Source: Chalara sp. BL73
Taxonomy: Eukaryota; Ascomycota; Leotiomycetes; Helotiales
Reading direction: 5' to 3'
Assembly: GCA_918026815.1 (NCBI GenBank)
Contig: CAKJVC010000030.1
Location: 682,001-746,000, forward strand
DNA length: 64,000 bases
Part shown: positions 35,581 through 47,760 of the stretch, piece after piece
Layout: each line of letters opens with the position of its first letter
How positions within the stretch are numbered: position 1 is the first letter of the stretch
Notes under the pieces: model-generated
Databases searched by the model: none
Told to the model about the DNA's origin: nothing
The model's input: only the letters and a program-made list of their open reading frames with translations
Position numbers and translations under genes: made by a program

Positions 35581-36211
35581 ATAATCACATTTTTTCTATC
35601 GCTGACAGTTAAGACTATACCGACAGCAACCAAGTTACTAATGAGATACAGAAGGTAGGATTCTTGTCGTTAGTTCCTCAAGTTCGTAAATACAAAATCC
35701 CTACCCAGTGCGTTTGCTCCTTGATATCAAGGCTCGAAGAGTGTACTAAGGCTGGTATGGTTGAAGGGGGGCTGTGGTCGGAATGGCTCCGCAGTCATAA
35801 GCACATCTCGCAAGGTCTACGGCCATGCTTTGGCAACGCCATCAAGGGATATGATCTTGATTCATGTTGGGTGTGACTAGGCAGTGACAATCCTCTTTGA
35901 AGAGAGTGTAGAAAATGTACTTATATATACTCTAACACCCCGCCATGACGCTCATAATCTTCATTCCATACTTCCATAGCTTTGCCAGTACTGTCCTCAA
36001 CTTTTCTTGCTCTTGAACAGGAAAAAATAACCAGTTATTTCACCACTTCCTGTATCCGCAACCCACCTCACTTGATATTTCCAGCATGTTTTCATAAATT
36101 CAAAGATGGTTGCTACTGATTTGGGAACAGCCCTTTGAACGTCCTTGCTGTTATAAGCGGGGGCTCGGAATTATTCAGTTTGGCATGGACAACCTCAAAG
36201 CACCGGAGTGA
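35581..36211. other. Degenerate AT-rich DNA, no intact gene
   Basis: This contains possible upstream remains of the preceding relic (minus strand, about 35700-35880) and nothing I can define. Confidence 0.35.
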
Positions 36212-37149
36212 ATGGGCTCTGTTCTCAATATAGCTGATGGTCTCGATTACGAAGGCGGGCTTCAGAACTCAGGTGGCGATTTGCTGGACATTCGTCTTTT
36301 TAACGAAAATGAGGAATTCCTCGGCATGAAAGCTGATCCAGGAAAAGTCAAGAACAGTAACACAGCTTCAGTTAAGGTTCCTCGTAAGCTTGCTAATGGA
36401 GAATAAGCAACATATACTCTTTCTCTGCCAACAACGACGCCGTTTGTATTGCTTACGTTTCTATTACTTGATCCAACGAAGACGATCATGCCTGGCATGG
36501 AGACTGGGGCCGCACATGTGATAGCTCGTGGTACTGCTCCAATCCCTATCTTAAAGGCACCAATTATAAGCCAGACTGTTTTTGGATCGATAAGAATGGG
36601 GACCAGCCTCAGACAGGGTTTCAAGTTCATTTTCCCGATTTCGTCACGAATAATAAGTGTACCAAAGTTTGATATGAAGAAACACTTCTGCCGGAATCAT
36701 AGATTCAATATGACCACTGAGCCTGCCTAGGAGAATGACATACATACTGAATGCTAGTAGGAGGCACCGGCGAAGGACACGAAATGCTCACTTGCTAAAG
36801 AGCGATCTATCGCTCCCAAGAATGGTACTGGAACCACTGGCATTCATCTCCAGAGCAACAGTACTATTGGAGAAATTAAAGCCCCTCATTAGATTGCCTT
36901 ATCATAAGCAACAGCACGAGCCATCTCGTTGAGGAGCTTTGTGCTAGCAAGCTTTCTCTGGGGCCAGATTCTGCTAACATCGCAGACAGGAAACTTTGCA
37001 GAATGAGCGACAAGACCCTCTGGCCAATATGTACAGCTACTACCAAGGAAAAATGCTTCAATATTGAGTCTAAACAACTTGCTATCGGTGGGAAAGCGGC
37101 AAGAAACACGCCATATATTGATATTGGAGATTGGGCTTCGGGAGCCTAG
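36212..37149 (+). pseudogene. Decayed gene for a cysteine-containing, probably secreted fungal protein
   Basis: The coding signal moves between frames. First comes GGDLLDIRLFNENEEFLG to VKVPRKLANGE, ended by a TAA where CAA would be expected (at 36404-36406). A frameshift follows, then SANNDAVCIAYVSIT with a TGA where Trp is expected. HAWHGDWGRTCDSSWYCSN and KPDCFWIDKNGDQPQTGFQ come next. After more stops, a later frame gives SHLVEELCASKLSLGPDS and KTLWPICTATTKEKCFNIES up to a TAG. Adjacent pieces agree in order and composition with one ancestral protein, and the disablements are mostly C-to-T or G-to-A type. The pattern recalls conserved fungal secreted proteins I cannot name. It is clearly not translatable as it stands. 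Confidence 0.65.
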
Positions 37150-39919
37150 GAATAGAAATTAGCAGCGTGAGGAAAAGGTGTTGGAAGTTGAGGGTTGAGC
37201 ATTGAGTTAGATGCTAGGGCTTAAGGCGTTAGGCATGAGGTGTAAGGAGTTTGTTTTGTGTTTAGATTATTCTGAGTTATCTTAAAATTGTTGATATTCT
37301 AGATGTATCTCTGTCAGATTCAAAGAATGCTCCAGTTGGGTTAATGCTGTACGAACGTTTTCGCCTGATAGCAAGAAAACTCCCGGTCAGTGAGTCACAT
37401 CAGGGCATCTCCCATCCGACAGTTCCATATTTCCCATTAGTATTCCCCCCAATAAAATAGCCAAAGGTAGTTTTGGAGAGCTTGCCAGAGGAGAACAGCT
37501 CAACATAACCAGCACTTACGTGGGTGGTCATGGTCACAGTCCATTAAGATATGTGAGACTACCCCGATGCAAATAATGTGTGTTGAGACGTACGATATAA
37601 ATAGGATACTTGCTAGGGGAGATGTGAAATAGTGGATTGTTTCCGTTGGTTAGTGCACACTCAATGAGCGACTTTTTTTCACGCAGAGAGTTCCAACTAG
37701 TTCCGCTGAGAGGCCACCACTTCAGTCTCGCTTAAAGCATTCTTTTTAAGTGTTAGATGGGAAAGCCTCGATGATTGATAGTGACGTATAAACTCTTACG
37801 GTGGAAAATGTGTTGATATAACAACGAATAGTGGAAAAGAGCTTTTGATAGATATGTCTGATGTACGCTTTCCGCATTTAATGTAGATGCCTCATGTGGA
37901 ACTGCAAAAACAAATGTTCTTGCAGAAGTAATATTGCGCCTTATAGTTTAACATCTCACTTTCCTTGCTTAGAAGCTCCTACAGCAAATACACCCCTGAT
38001 TTACATGACTTGGATTTAATATTTCTATCGTTATATGCACAGTCTACAGTTATCAAGTCGTCCTAACTGCATCCACAAGGAATCAGAGAATTAAAAACAA
38101 CGGAACATCTGCCTAGAGCCAGCCAGATCGGGGTGACCCTCTCCGTCTAGGTAGGATAGCCCGAACACACTTCCAGCCTGCGAGAGAGCTGACTACTATA
38201 GAGCGTAAACATGCTGTTGCCTCCACGACCAAAGTTGAAACTCAGATCCTAGTTGAATTCGAACTTAATCGGCTTAAGCCCCAGACTTGTTGATAGCTAT
38301 TGGCCATTTATATGCTATTCACTGGATGCCTGATAATATGCCTTGAATAAACCGCATACATGCAAATCCACTGATGCGACGTGGGCCAAGGAGAGGCTCA
38401 TGCGTCTATTTTGCATGTCGATTGTGGAGGTGAAGGGGGATTTAATGGTGGCCAAGTGATGGACGGTTTGGATCTCCGTTGTAGGTTAGGTTATTAATCT
38501 GGGTGTTCTGCCCATGATATTGAACGTCCTAATTTGGTGGGCGAACTGGGAGTGTAAAGGTCTGAAGCGAGGTGCTCAAGGACACTGATTGCTGAATAAG
38601 CATATACTGTACTGATCGGAACACTAATAGAGGAGCTTCTGTCGGAAAGGCGGTGGTGGTTGTTAAGGCAGGTGTAAATAGTTATTGAGGTGATACGGAA
38701 TGGTTGCATGTCGCCTTTCAGTAATAAAAGGCGCCTGAGGATCTCGGACTGACATCACAATGATACGGTTACGCAAGCTAGTAGATGATATGATCTCTTG
38801 GAGCGTATCGCAAGTGGCAAGCAAGAGAGGTCATCAAGTAGTGGGTGAAAGTTCGTGGTGGTAACTTATAAGAGGGCTGGAGGAGAATGGTCAGAACCGA
38901 ATCTTATAGTAAATAAACATAGCATCAGAACTTCATAGATTGAATAAAAAGTACTGAACATACCATAAACTACAGACGGGTTCTCCCAGCTGTCCTGCGA
39001 AGAGTATAATATCTTGGCTAGGTTCTAAGACTTTGGCTATCAGAATCGTTGTCCTTTACTTCCGTTCTGACCAACTGCGAAAGCCTATTGTGATATCACA
39101 GCCCTCCAAAGATGTAAAGAAAAAAGAGCATGGATCGATCTGCAACGGCACGAAATGCGGACGCAATGCTATGGAATGAGGACGAGATCATCCTAGGTAG
39201 GGTGGAGACGACAAAACTTTGGCTGTACTTCATGTTGATGAACGATAGCTCTTACAAAACGAACGGATTATTGAGACTCTATATACTTCATATTTTGATC
39301 CACTTTCACAGGGCCAGAATGTTGAGCAAGACACAACAAACTAGGGGCTATAGATCTATTCGGGGGAAATTTTCACGTAAAACACACCTGATTGCGAGAT
39401 TATTCTTTTTCGGGGGAAGGGGCAGGCTGTGCGAAAGCTCGTCCTTTTGCCGCTGTTTAATCTTTGGAGCACTGCCAACTTTCTCTAACTGTCATTTCAT
39501 CCGGATTCGTGACATATCGAGCAAGATAAGCGCTACATTTAGTAAATTGAATAGGTCGGGTAATCTGATTGGGTGGATCGTAAAAGCTCAAGCCGGGGTA
39601 GAGCATATTTTTTTATTCCGCGTATAACTTAAGGTTCCCTCCAATAGCAATCTGGAGCCCATGTCGAACTGATGGCCGGTTTCGTCTTTTGAGAAACCAG
39701 TAGTACCGGGTACTTACTTACCAAGCAAGAACCGCTTTGTAGGGCCAACATTAGATAGGACATGTCAACATCCTGTTTTAAATGATGACTATCGAAACTG
39801 GCTCGGCGTCATGCCCGACTATTACGGCACAATGAACCCTCCGAGAAAGGTCTAATAACATTTAATGAAACTATCTGCCTTTGAATATAATCGCATGTGG
39901 TCGCAACTTATGTATTATC
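37150..39919. other. Gene-poor AT-rich stretch, 2.8 kb
   Basis: Starts with a short purine-rich low-complexity segment (about 37160-37260). Open frames such as 39130-39627 lack recognisable domains and compete with the other strand. No intact transposon ends or reverse transcriptase motifs were seen. Confidence 0.4.
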
Positions 39920-41855
39920 TCACCAGCTCATAGTAACCGGAGGCTCAATTATCCTCATATCATCATCCCTTAAAAGCTTGGAAACGCAGACCGAAAGCTT
40001 GCGCCCAGGCAAAAAGTACGCATACTCTAAAATCAGTCGTGTGACTGGGGTTTCCTTGTTCCCATTATTTATTGCCTCGTTCTCTTTTTCCATAAACCAG
40101 TCCGCAATCCTGATAGCAATTCGACATTCATCTTCCCCTTCCATTCCTGGGTTATATTTTAGAAGCGCAACGGCTTCCTTCCTCAAGTAATCCTGGCAAC
40201 GCGTAGCAACCACGAATAGAGCAACGAGAATGCCTGCTTTTAAGAATGTTGTAATCTTTCGAGGATTGCCTCGCTCAAGAGTGAAAAGGTCATTTGATAA
40301 GAGCAATATTCGAGTAGCATCTTTCCTCCGAGCATCTCTATCTGGATCTCGTTCCCACCGATCCATTAGGAAATTTGACGAGTAATATCTGAGCATCAAT
40401 ATGGTGGCAGCTTGGAACTCCTTAGAAGTGCGAGGCTCACGTCGACACTTTTCGAAAAGGGGTTGATATGCAGCCTTCCAAGCCAATGCACGTCGTCGTT
40501 GTTCGAGGCCTTCCTCTTCGGAGACAAAACGTCTATATTGGAGATTCATGTTGGATTGAGGAGGAGCGGCCATCAACGGCTGTAGAGTAGTTATGTAGCA
40601 GCCGTTAGGTGCAGAGAAGGGCTTTTCGTCTAGTTCCTCCAATTCAGGGTTGGGCCAATACAGGCTCGGGGCTACTGGGAAGTATGGACATGTCTGAGCG
40701 GCTTTCAGATCAGAATATGGAGGTGGAACGGCTTCATGTAGCTCGCTTAGCTGAGATGTTGCGTTGATTTCTTTGGGTTGCGGTTGCACAAATACTGTTC
40801 GAGTCGCCTCACTGCTGTCATACAACTGGATTAACTCATGGAGGTGAGCAAAGGCAGCAAGCAGATCTGTATCAATGATTCGAGTGCTAACGATCGATCG
40901 AACCGTCGCAGGCCGCTCACCAGACCGCCGCCAATGGAAGTCATAGAGGAGTTTGAAGGCTGCTTTCGCCTGCATCGCAGCAACTGCATGATTTCCTTGG
41001 TAAAACTCGAATGTCATAGTGAGGAAACATGCAAGAAGGGCGTTGCGCAGATTATACTCGTCACTGAAGTTTGATGGCAGTTTGCGCATAAGACATAGAG
41101 CTATTGAATACTGTTTCAATGCAAAGGAGTTATGGCGCGATGCTTCTTGCCGTCTGTGTTCATCCCTCATCGGAGCGGTACTCGTCAAGATCATGATATT
41201 CATGTGCACAGCTGCCAATGCCACGACTGCATAACGTATGAATGGTTCTGCATGACATAGTTGTGGAAGCATGGTGGACCAGATATGCCCATCATAATAC
41301 CCAGACATTCGTTCCGCGGTCCGATTCTGAAATAGCATAAAATACTGATGCTCTGTATCATTTTCATAAATGGTAGTTCGAGGCTTGATAAGAATGGTAG
41401 GTGTTCGACCAACTGGGGCAATGGTCAGTGAAATAAGAAGGTTGAAGTCTAAAGTGCTTGCCTTTGTGTTGAACGAGCTGGCTAGAGCCCGTCAACTGCT
41501 GAGCCTTCGGTATGGTATGCCTGCTGCGCTCGAATTCTGATGGCCTAGTCGGATATCCATCGCATTCGAATCCATCCTTGAGACATCTCCCACAACTTGG
41601 CTTTTGCTCGTCGCACTTGTATCTTCTCTTTCTGTCAGGTGTCGGCGGTTAGTTCCCATATGTGTACAACTCCCCCATCTGCTATGTTTACGGTTTACGT
41701 ACCTGCCTAAGGAGAAGTATTAGCAATCTCCAAGATAGGAAATGGGTATCTGGCCTACATGTTTGACAACCAAATCTGGACTTCGTTCCACATTGACGTT
41801 TCCTCTTTGGTTTTTCTAGATTCCTGATAGGTAATGTTCCTGGACCCTCGAGCAT
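39920..41855 (-). CDS. Zn2Cys6 fungal-specific transcription factor
   Basis: Proposed exons: 41759-41855, 41703-41706 (4 nt), 41462-41631 and 39920-41412, giving 587 residues. Joining them gives a perfect zinc cluster, C-x2-C-x6-C-x6-C-x2-C-x6-C, near residues 30-57, reading CQTCRKRRYKCDEQKPSCGR and on through CLKDGFEC. Without the 4-nt exon the second Cys and the frame are lost. The last intron (41413-41461) starts with GCAAGC, a GC-AG intron, and is needed to enter the long final exon. That exon carries the helical C-terminal regulatory region (LPQLCHAEPFIRYAVVALAA, about 150) seen in many fungal zinc-cluster proteins. No target is inferable; the gene sits alone in degenerate DNA. Confidence 0.85.
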
Positions 41856-42408
41856 GGCAATCCAATCATTTAACTTGACGGCGATGTAAGCATGCTGGCA
41901 TATATAGCAGACTATGTTAGATTCTTGTAATGGTGCTTATCGCAAAGATTCCAGCATAAATACAACTGCTATCCAGCCGTTCCTTGAGCCCACTGCCAGC
42001 AGATACAGTAATTGTCATGTACTTCGCCAGAGGGATGCATGATCAGGGGAAAGGATGGCGGAAGTTCAGCCTCGTTTTTCGTTACATGGGCTGGATTGCA
42101 TCAGACCTTGGACGCCTCGTCGCAGTCCTTGGTACCAGTGTCGAGCTCAGGGTAGGAGGCTTGGGAGCAAGATGGAAATACGCGGGCCAATAACGGAGGA
42201 CATGGGGGCCATAATGTGGAATCACATGCTTACCTCAGCGCCGACTCTTGGCGATGGAGTTGGACACAAACACCATCGCCCCTTTCCTACCAATTCCTTG
42301 TAGCTGAGAGGTCACAACCTACAAAGTAGCCATAATTAAGAATGAGGCTGGCTTGCAGCAATACAATATCGTCAGCTCTGGCTTCAGATGGGGCTGCACG
42401 CATGCGAT
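41856..42408. other. Intergenic, no gene seen
   Basis: This is the 5' flank of the zinc-cluster gene. Weak coding-like sequence on the minus strand (about 42300-42400, RADDIVLLQASLILNYGYFV) may belong to the next relic. Confidence 0.35.
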
Positions 42409-42669
42409 CTACCGATCTCCTCGGAATCGTTCCAAGTCTATGTATAATTGTGCTACACCGGCGTCTGTCTGTAATTTGAAGTCCTCTTTACCTTTAAACG
42501 AGTCTCCTTCATACCGGGCATGAACATCTATTTGTGTTTCTCGGAGAGTTCGTTGAAAGATCGCAGAAGAAGCCTCCCGACCGCCTTGGTTTAGCTTGGA
42601 ATAGGTCTCTTCCGTCTAGTCCTCTTCCTCGCTACACTGTTCAAGTGGGATAATATCAATATCAGCCAT
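42409..42669 (-). pseudogene. Unassigned coding relic with in-frame TAG
   Basis: Starts with ATG at 42669 and reads ADIDIIPLEQCSEEED, a TAG stop, then continues in the same frame as SKLNQGGREASSAIFQRTL to KLQTDAGVAQLYIDLERFRG before another TAG. The balanced acidic/basic composition is more protein-like than chance AT-rich DNA. No family was recognised. Confidence 0.3.
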
Positions 42670-43079
42670 AATCTGAGTCCAGTTCGTTAGTATAGCTGTG
42701 GTAGCTGTACAGAAAAGACATGATTGAGTACTGTCATATTTTCGGATATATCACTGATGGAATTCCACCAGTAGCGATCATACACGCGCCATAAGTAGAA
42801 TCTCATAAATATAATACAGAGCCTGGGCTGTGCCACATCGGCCGCGCACAGCATGTGTGGGTTTCTGCTTGGATTTCTCATTTCCTTAATCTACTTGGCA
42901 TAATATTCGGGAGCCAGTTTGTTCATTGAATCAATAGTACTCCTCGAAAAAGACGCTGAAAATCCAGTACCCTTGCTTCACAGCGCACCATAATCTGACT
43001 ACGACAATAGGCTAGAGAATTCTAGAAGATAGTTCCTACATCAAGCTTCGTCAAGGCCTTGACATAGTTTCCTGCATTA

Positions 43080-43774
43080 CCTAGAATGAGGAGTGGAATG
43101 AGAACATCTCCACTTTCTAGAATCTTCAGAAGCATCGAGCCGTCTAGGCGCTGCATTCAGCGACCAGCAAAAATATACGCTCTGCGAACGGGTTAACATG
43201 CTCTGTGCCATAGAGCGGTGCTGTGTCCCCATCTGTAATTCGTTACAAACATGATTATTGTAAGCGGGACATCTTCTTCGCACATTGAGGATACGTCTCT
43301 TTGATGCACTCTAACAACACAGCCACGGCATTTGAATCGAATTGATAGATGCGCCTATACACTTTCCTTTCGACCACTTAGTGCCATGAGGTAAGGTGAT
43401 AAGATCGAGACTGTTCACCAAAGCGACAAGATCCACAAAGTTCTTTCACTGCTGGAGCCCCTTCTGGAAGCACCATTCTCGCAATGCCTGTCCAGGCTTC
43501 AATTTAGCTATGTCAGAATTAGCAGCTTTGGCGAAGCATTGGAAAGAGTGATTTTGCCGTATATCACAAACGCGCCTTGGAATGCAGCCTTTAACGTGGA
43601 CACATTAAGGACATCTCCTTTGACGACTTCAATCCCCTGGGCTTGAAGTGGCTTGCCGTCTGTCTTAGGGGCATCGTGGGCTACGCCTCGAATCTCCCAT
43701 TCCTGATCGTTCAGAAAAGCTTTTGCTACGGATCCTCCTTGTGTTTTTTTGTTAAAACTTCTCCTCGTTAGCAA
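43080..43774 (-). pseudogene. NmrA-like (NAD(P)-binding Rossmann) family pseudogene
   Basis: The first segment reads QGGSVAKAFLNDQEWEIRGV, then GIEVVKGDVLNVSTLKAAFQ, closely matching the start of NmrA-like proteins after the glycine-rich loop. That loop itself is eroded. Later pieces in other frames are LVALVNSLDLITLPHGTKW, then FDSNAVAVLLECIKETYPQC and AKKMSRLQ followed by a TAA. These correspond in order to NmrA-like segments downstream of the loop. There are several frame changes and stops and no way to splice them into one frame. NmrA-like proteins are redox-sensing regulators or atypical reductases; this copy cannot make one. Confidence 0.75.
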
Positions 43775-46700
43775 ATATTTTTAGCAACTCAACTGAAGTT
43801 CAGCTATGCCCACAATCGCTATTGGCTATTCATCTTGTTTTCGAATCAAATATTTTTGGTACACGAGCAGCTTTTAGCCTTTGACTAGAACTGCTCATAA
43901 GAGGCGGCGACGACTTCTTTATCACTTTAGCAGTGTTGCGTGTTTGTCTCGTTATGACTCCTGCTTATGTTGCATAACCTCAACCGAGGTCCTCTTTCCG
44001 CAGTCTGCCTATTGATTTTATATCTTGCTAAGCCACATATTCTTTGAGATTCTGTAATGTCATGAAATTAATCGCCTTTTGGTATCATACAAACGGCCAA
44101 TCAAGTGAGACCTCGTCTATCATCCGCCACACAGCAAAGTCTCATCAATCTGATCTCTGCACTACTAGCCACATTCTACTTTCTATCTTACGGTCCCAAC
44201 ATTCCTTTACCCAGAGCATGGCCATCGGGCAAATGATACAACCGCACGGAGGTCGCCTTCTATGTCAAGTAATGATTACTAATTTGAGCTTATGGGGCTA
44301 GTCTAAAATTTGATAACTGATAAGAGTTCCGCAAAGCCTTGCATCTGCACTAGGGGTTAGGCGCTTGATACTTAGTCAGAATAGTGGCTTCGAATGTTAT
44401 AATTCATAATTCATACCACGGCTTTCTTTAACACGATTAGTTAGACAGAAGGGCGATAGCAGGAACACATGACCTCTAACTTGCAAATTCGACGTAAGGG
44501 AACAACTAAGTCTCAGCATCTTCTGGATGCCGCAGATATGTCCAATTTCGACGTGTCCAGGCTCCGGTATCTCCTCTATGCAAATGATGAAGTAGTAACT
44601 AATGATTCGTATAATCTATGCATACAGAGTGCAGATTATCGAAACTGCGGTGGCGCCGAACGCGCTTGCCTTGCCTCTATATTAGCTATTCCTTATGTAT
44701 ATTAGTTACTGTAGGAGACGTACGGAATGGTCGTGCCTTTATTCCAAGATCTACAGTACCGTCTCCCTACAGAAGCCATACCGAGAGAGTATTTGCGAGC
44801 TTGATTTGCTCAGAAGCGAAGAGGCCGAGACATGCCAGAAGCAATTAAAGATAATAATATCGAGGACGGTCCTGGCATCAAAAGCGGTAGTAAGACAGGA
44901 TAACTGTCCCACACCGCGTCGTTTAGGAGACTCATCGCACCTTTTTCTTCGCAAGGGACAACGATCTTTAGAAGTCCAGAGAGTATCCAGCAGTATGTTT
45001 GGAGGGGTCTTCCAAAGTCCATGAGAAGATCTTACGACCTAAGTCAGATTGAAATCTTTATTCCAAATAACTTTCATCAAATCCTAACGTCTAACAGTCA
45101 TGACCCAATCAAAGATAATAATATCAGACATACTCGCGAGTATGTTTCTGGTCTTCCTTTGCCGTCCGACTACGGAAAGCTGTACCCAACATTTTAAGGC
45201 TCCGAGGAGACAAGAACAATGGATTGATTCCTATGGTGCATCGTTTGCTCTCTGTCAGGATCGTTAATCAGCAGCTGTGTGATCCTGTTTTGCAGCTCAG
45301 TGATAATGTAATTATTAGTATAGTTGCATTCACGTGCTTTGTGGCTCGAGCAGGAGTTAGTAGAGCCAAGAGGTGAACTTCTGGTAATATACTGGGACTA
45401 AAACGTAAGCCTCAGCAAGTATAATCAAATGTGCCACAGTTGAAATATTGTAAAAGAAGCAGTCCTCTACGTTAACGACAGAGGGACTTGTTTCAACTAT
45501 ACGAATGCTCTAAAATGTCGAGCATATGCACTCTGTTAGAGGAGTTATCTTCCCTCAAATCTTCATCATATGCCCCGTGTCTCTTGATACATTTCCAGTG
45601 AATAATTATACACCATAATGTTAGCTATTTCTCCGACCTCGTGAAAAGCGGACCTCGCCCCTGAAAGTCGCTTAGTCCAGGTCACGAGATTGACCTGTCA
45701 CATTCATGAAGAATACTTACACGCCGATAGTATTTCAATGAAATTGATTATAAAACCCTGCATTTATACATTGCATTGCTCAAGATAAATTTTTGAGCTT
45801 GTAGTAAAACCTATCATGCACAGAATCAGGAGCAGTGGTCTTGGCGGAGGCTGAATCTGAGTTCTCGGTCATTTACCGTTGACTTCATCACCCAGATTGA
45901 ATCATGATGTTGTAAAGAGCACCTGGTGTCAAATTTGTAAGTTCTACGTACATCTCGTCCGATATACCTTTGCTTTCAATCTTCAAATACCATAGTGGCC
46001 CAGCCTCCATTTTAGGCTAGGTAGGACCTAGACGTACTCAAAGGTTCCGCGACAAACGTGAGGATCTAATACCTGTCTATCAACGCACTTCCTGGAAACG
46101 GATCCAGCCAATCCGAAATGCAGAGCTTATTTCATATAACATGTTCATGAGCACTTAGTTTATCGCCGGCGTGGGCGTGAAGATCTCTCGTATGAGACTT
46201 TGGCGATTGGACATCTTCGCACCCATTCTTTTCCATAAGCTGCTGTCCATCTGATTTCAATATTCGGTCCGTCCAATTAGTTAATTGGGATTATATTATG
46301 AGCATTCAATTCCAGCCATTAACCTCGGTTTGCTATGGTAGAGCCTAGATACGGCCATATATTATATGGTCACGTGCCGGATAGTGCTTGCCGAATATTG
46401 CGAAAATTGTCTATCTATATGTCAAATCAGTCAAGGTTTGTAATCCTGGGAAAAGCTTGGTCAAGAGATGCGATTGAGTATAGTGGTATCCGATCTTTGA
46501 GTGCTCTATCGACTGGGCTCGCAAATAATCTTCTTCCTCACTTCCCTGCTTGACCGTTTGGTCTAGTACCGGATTCCCCATCCACAATCTAAATCGGACG
46601 GTTCACGCGCCCATTCGGCGTCTCGACGATGTCATGGTTTCATTTACGCTGGACTCATCGTTCCCAATGGACACTCATTAACTACCGGCGTTATGGGTAT

Positions 46701-46990
46701 AAAATGCCACCTAAGCAACGTCTATATATGATTGGTCAAGCCAGTTTGAGCCTAATCAATCTGCCGGTCCGTCGTCCCTCATTTATATTTCTTCGAACTT
46801 AACCTCAATAAGATCTCTCGGTAGCGACCCATCACGAGTCACCATTAATATAGAGTGTTTCATGGCTTGTGACTTTCTGTGGGGTATGAATCCGGGGAAG
46901 TACATATAAATGTGAGGATGCCCACATACAGGAGAATTACACAGGCTCTTGAAGCTTAGTTGTTGATAAGTTCTTGTCAAAAGACTAGCC
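43775..46990. other. Gene-poor AT-rich stretch, 3.2 kb
   Basis: No supported gene. Frames such as 44469-44705 and 44695-45024 overlap each other in several frames, typical of noncoding AT-rich DNA. The last few hundred bases form the LPMO promoter side. Confidence 0.4.
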
Positions 46991-47760
46991 ATGTTGGTCA
47001 CTTCTATTGTTTCTGCTGTCAGCCTGCTGGCTGCCGGAGCCTTTGCACACGGTGCCGTGACAAGTTATTCAATTGGTGGCACTACATACCCAGGGTATGA
47101 AGACTTCCCATGAAACTCACCCATTCTTGCTAACATATACCACAAAGATATACTGGATTCAGCCCTGCCACTTCGCCACCAACCATCCAAAGACAATGGC
47201 CAGACTACAACCCAACCATGACTGTCACCGATGCTAAGGTGCGGTGCAATGGCGGTACATCCGCAGCACTCAGTGCAACGGTCCCAGCCGGATCCCAAGT
47301 AACTGCTATCTGGGCACAATGGACACATGCTCAAGGCCCCGTCATGGTTTGGCTTTTCAAGTGCGCGGGTGCCTTCTCCTCCTGCACCGGTGACGGACAA
47401 GGTTGGTTCAAGATCGACCAGATGGGCATGACTGCTCCTCCTCTCACTGGAACAAGCTGGGGTACCAACGAGGTTATGACAAAACTGAAATGGACAAGTA
47501 CCATCCCCGCCTCCCTCACCCCAGGCAACTACCTGATCAGACACGAACTGCTTGCTCTTCATCAATCAAACACACCCCAGTTTTACGCTGAGTGCGCGCA
47601 GCTTGTCATTACGGGCAGCGGAACTGCGAACCCAAGCTCGCAGTACCTTGCGAAGATACCCGGCTATGCTCCTCAGAGTGATCCAGGAATCATGATTGAT
47701 ATATACAGCTCTACAGCTACGACTTATACCCCACCGGGACCAGCTGTCTGGAAGGGATAG
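46991..47760 (+). CDS. AA9 lytic polysaccharide monooxygenase (secreted)
   Basis: Two exons: 46991-47094 and 47148-47760; the 53-bp intron falls in the PGYTGF segment. The product is 238 residues. A 19-residue signal peptide (LLAAGAFA) ends directly before HGAVTSY, so mature residue 1 is the copper-binding His, the defining AA9 feature. The second copper His is in NYLIRHELLALHQ and the axial Tyr region in QFYAECAQL. There is no carbohydrate-binding module or GPI signal. Known role: copper-dependent oxidative cleavage of cellulose or hemicellulose outside the cell, driven by reductants and peroxide. It is convergent with the flavocytochrome gene. Confidence 0.94.

Noticed and set aside
39130..39627. 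A 165-codon ATG-started frame on the plus strand
   Set aside because: Composition is irregular, with no domain and no homologous feel; likely a chance frame in degenerate DNA.
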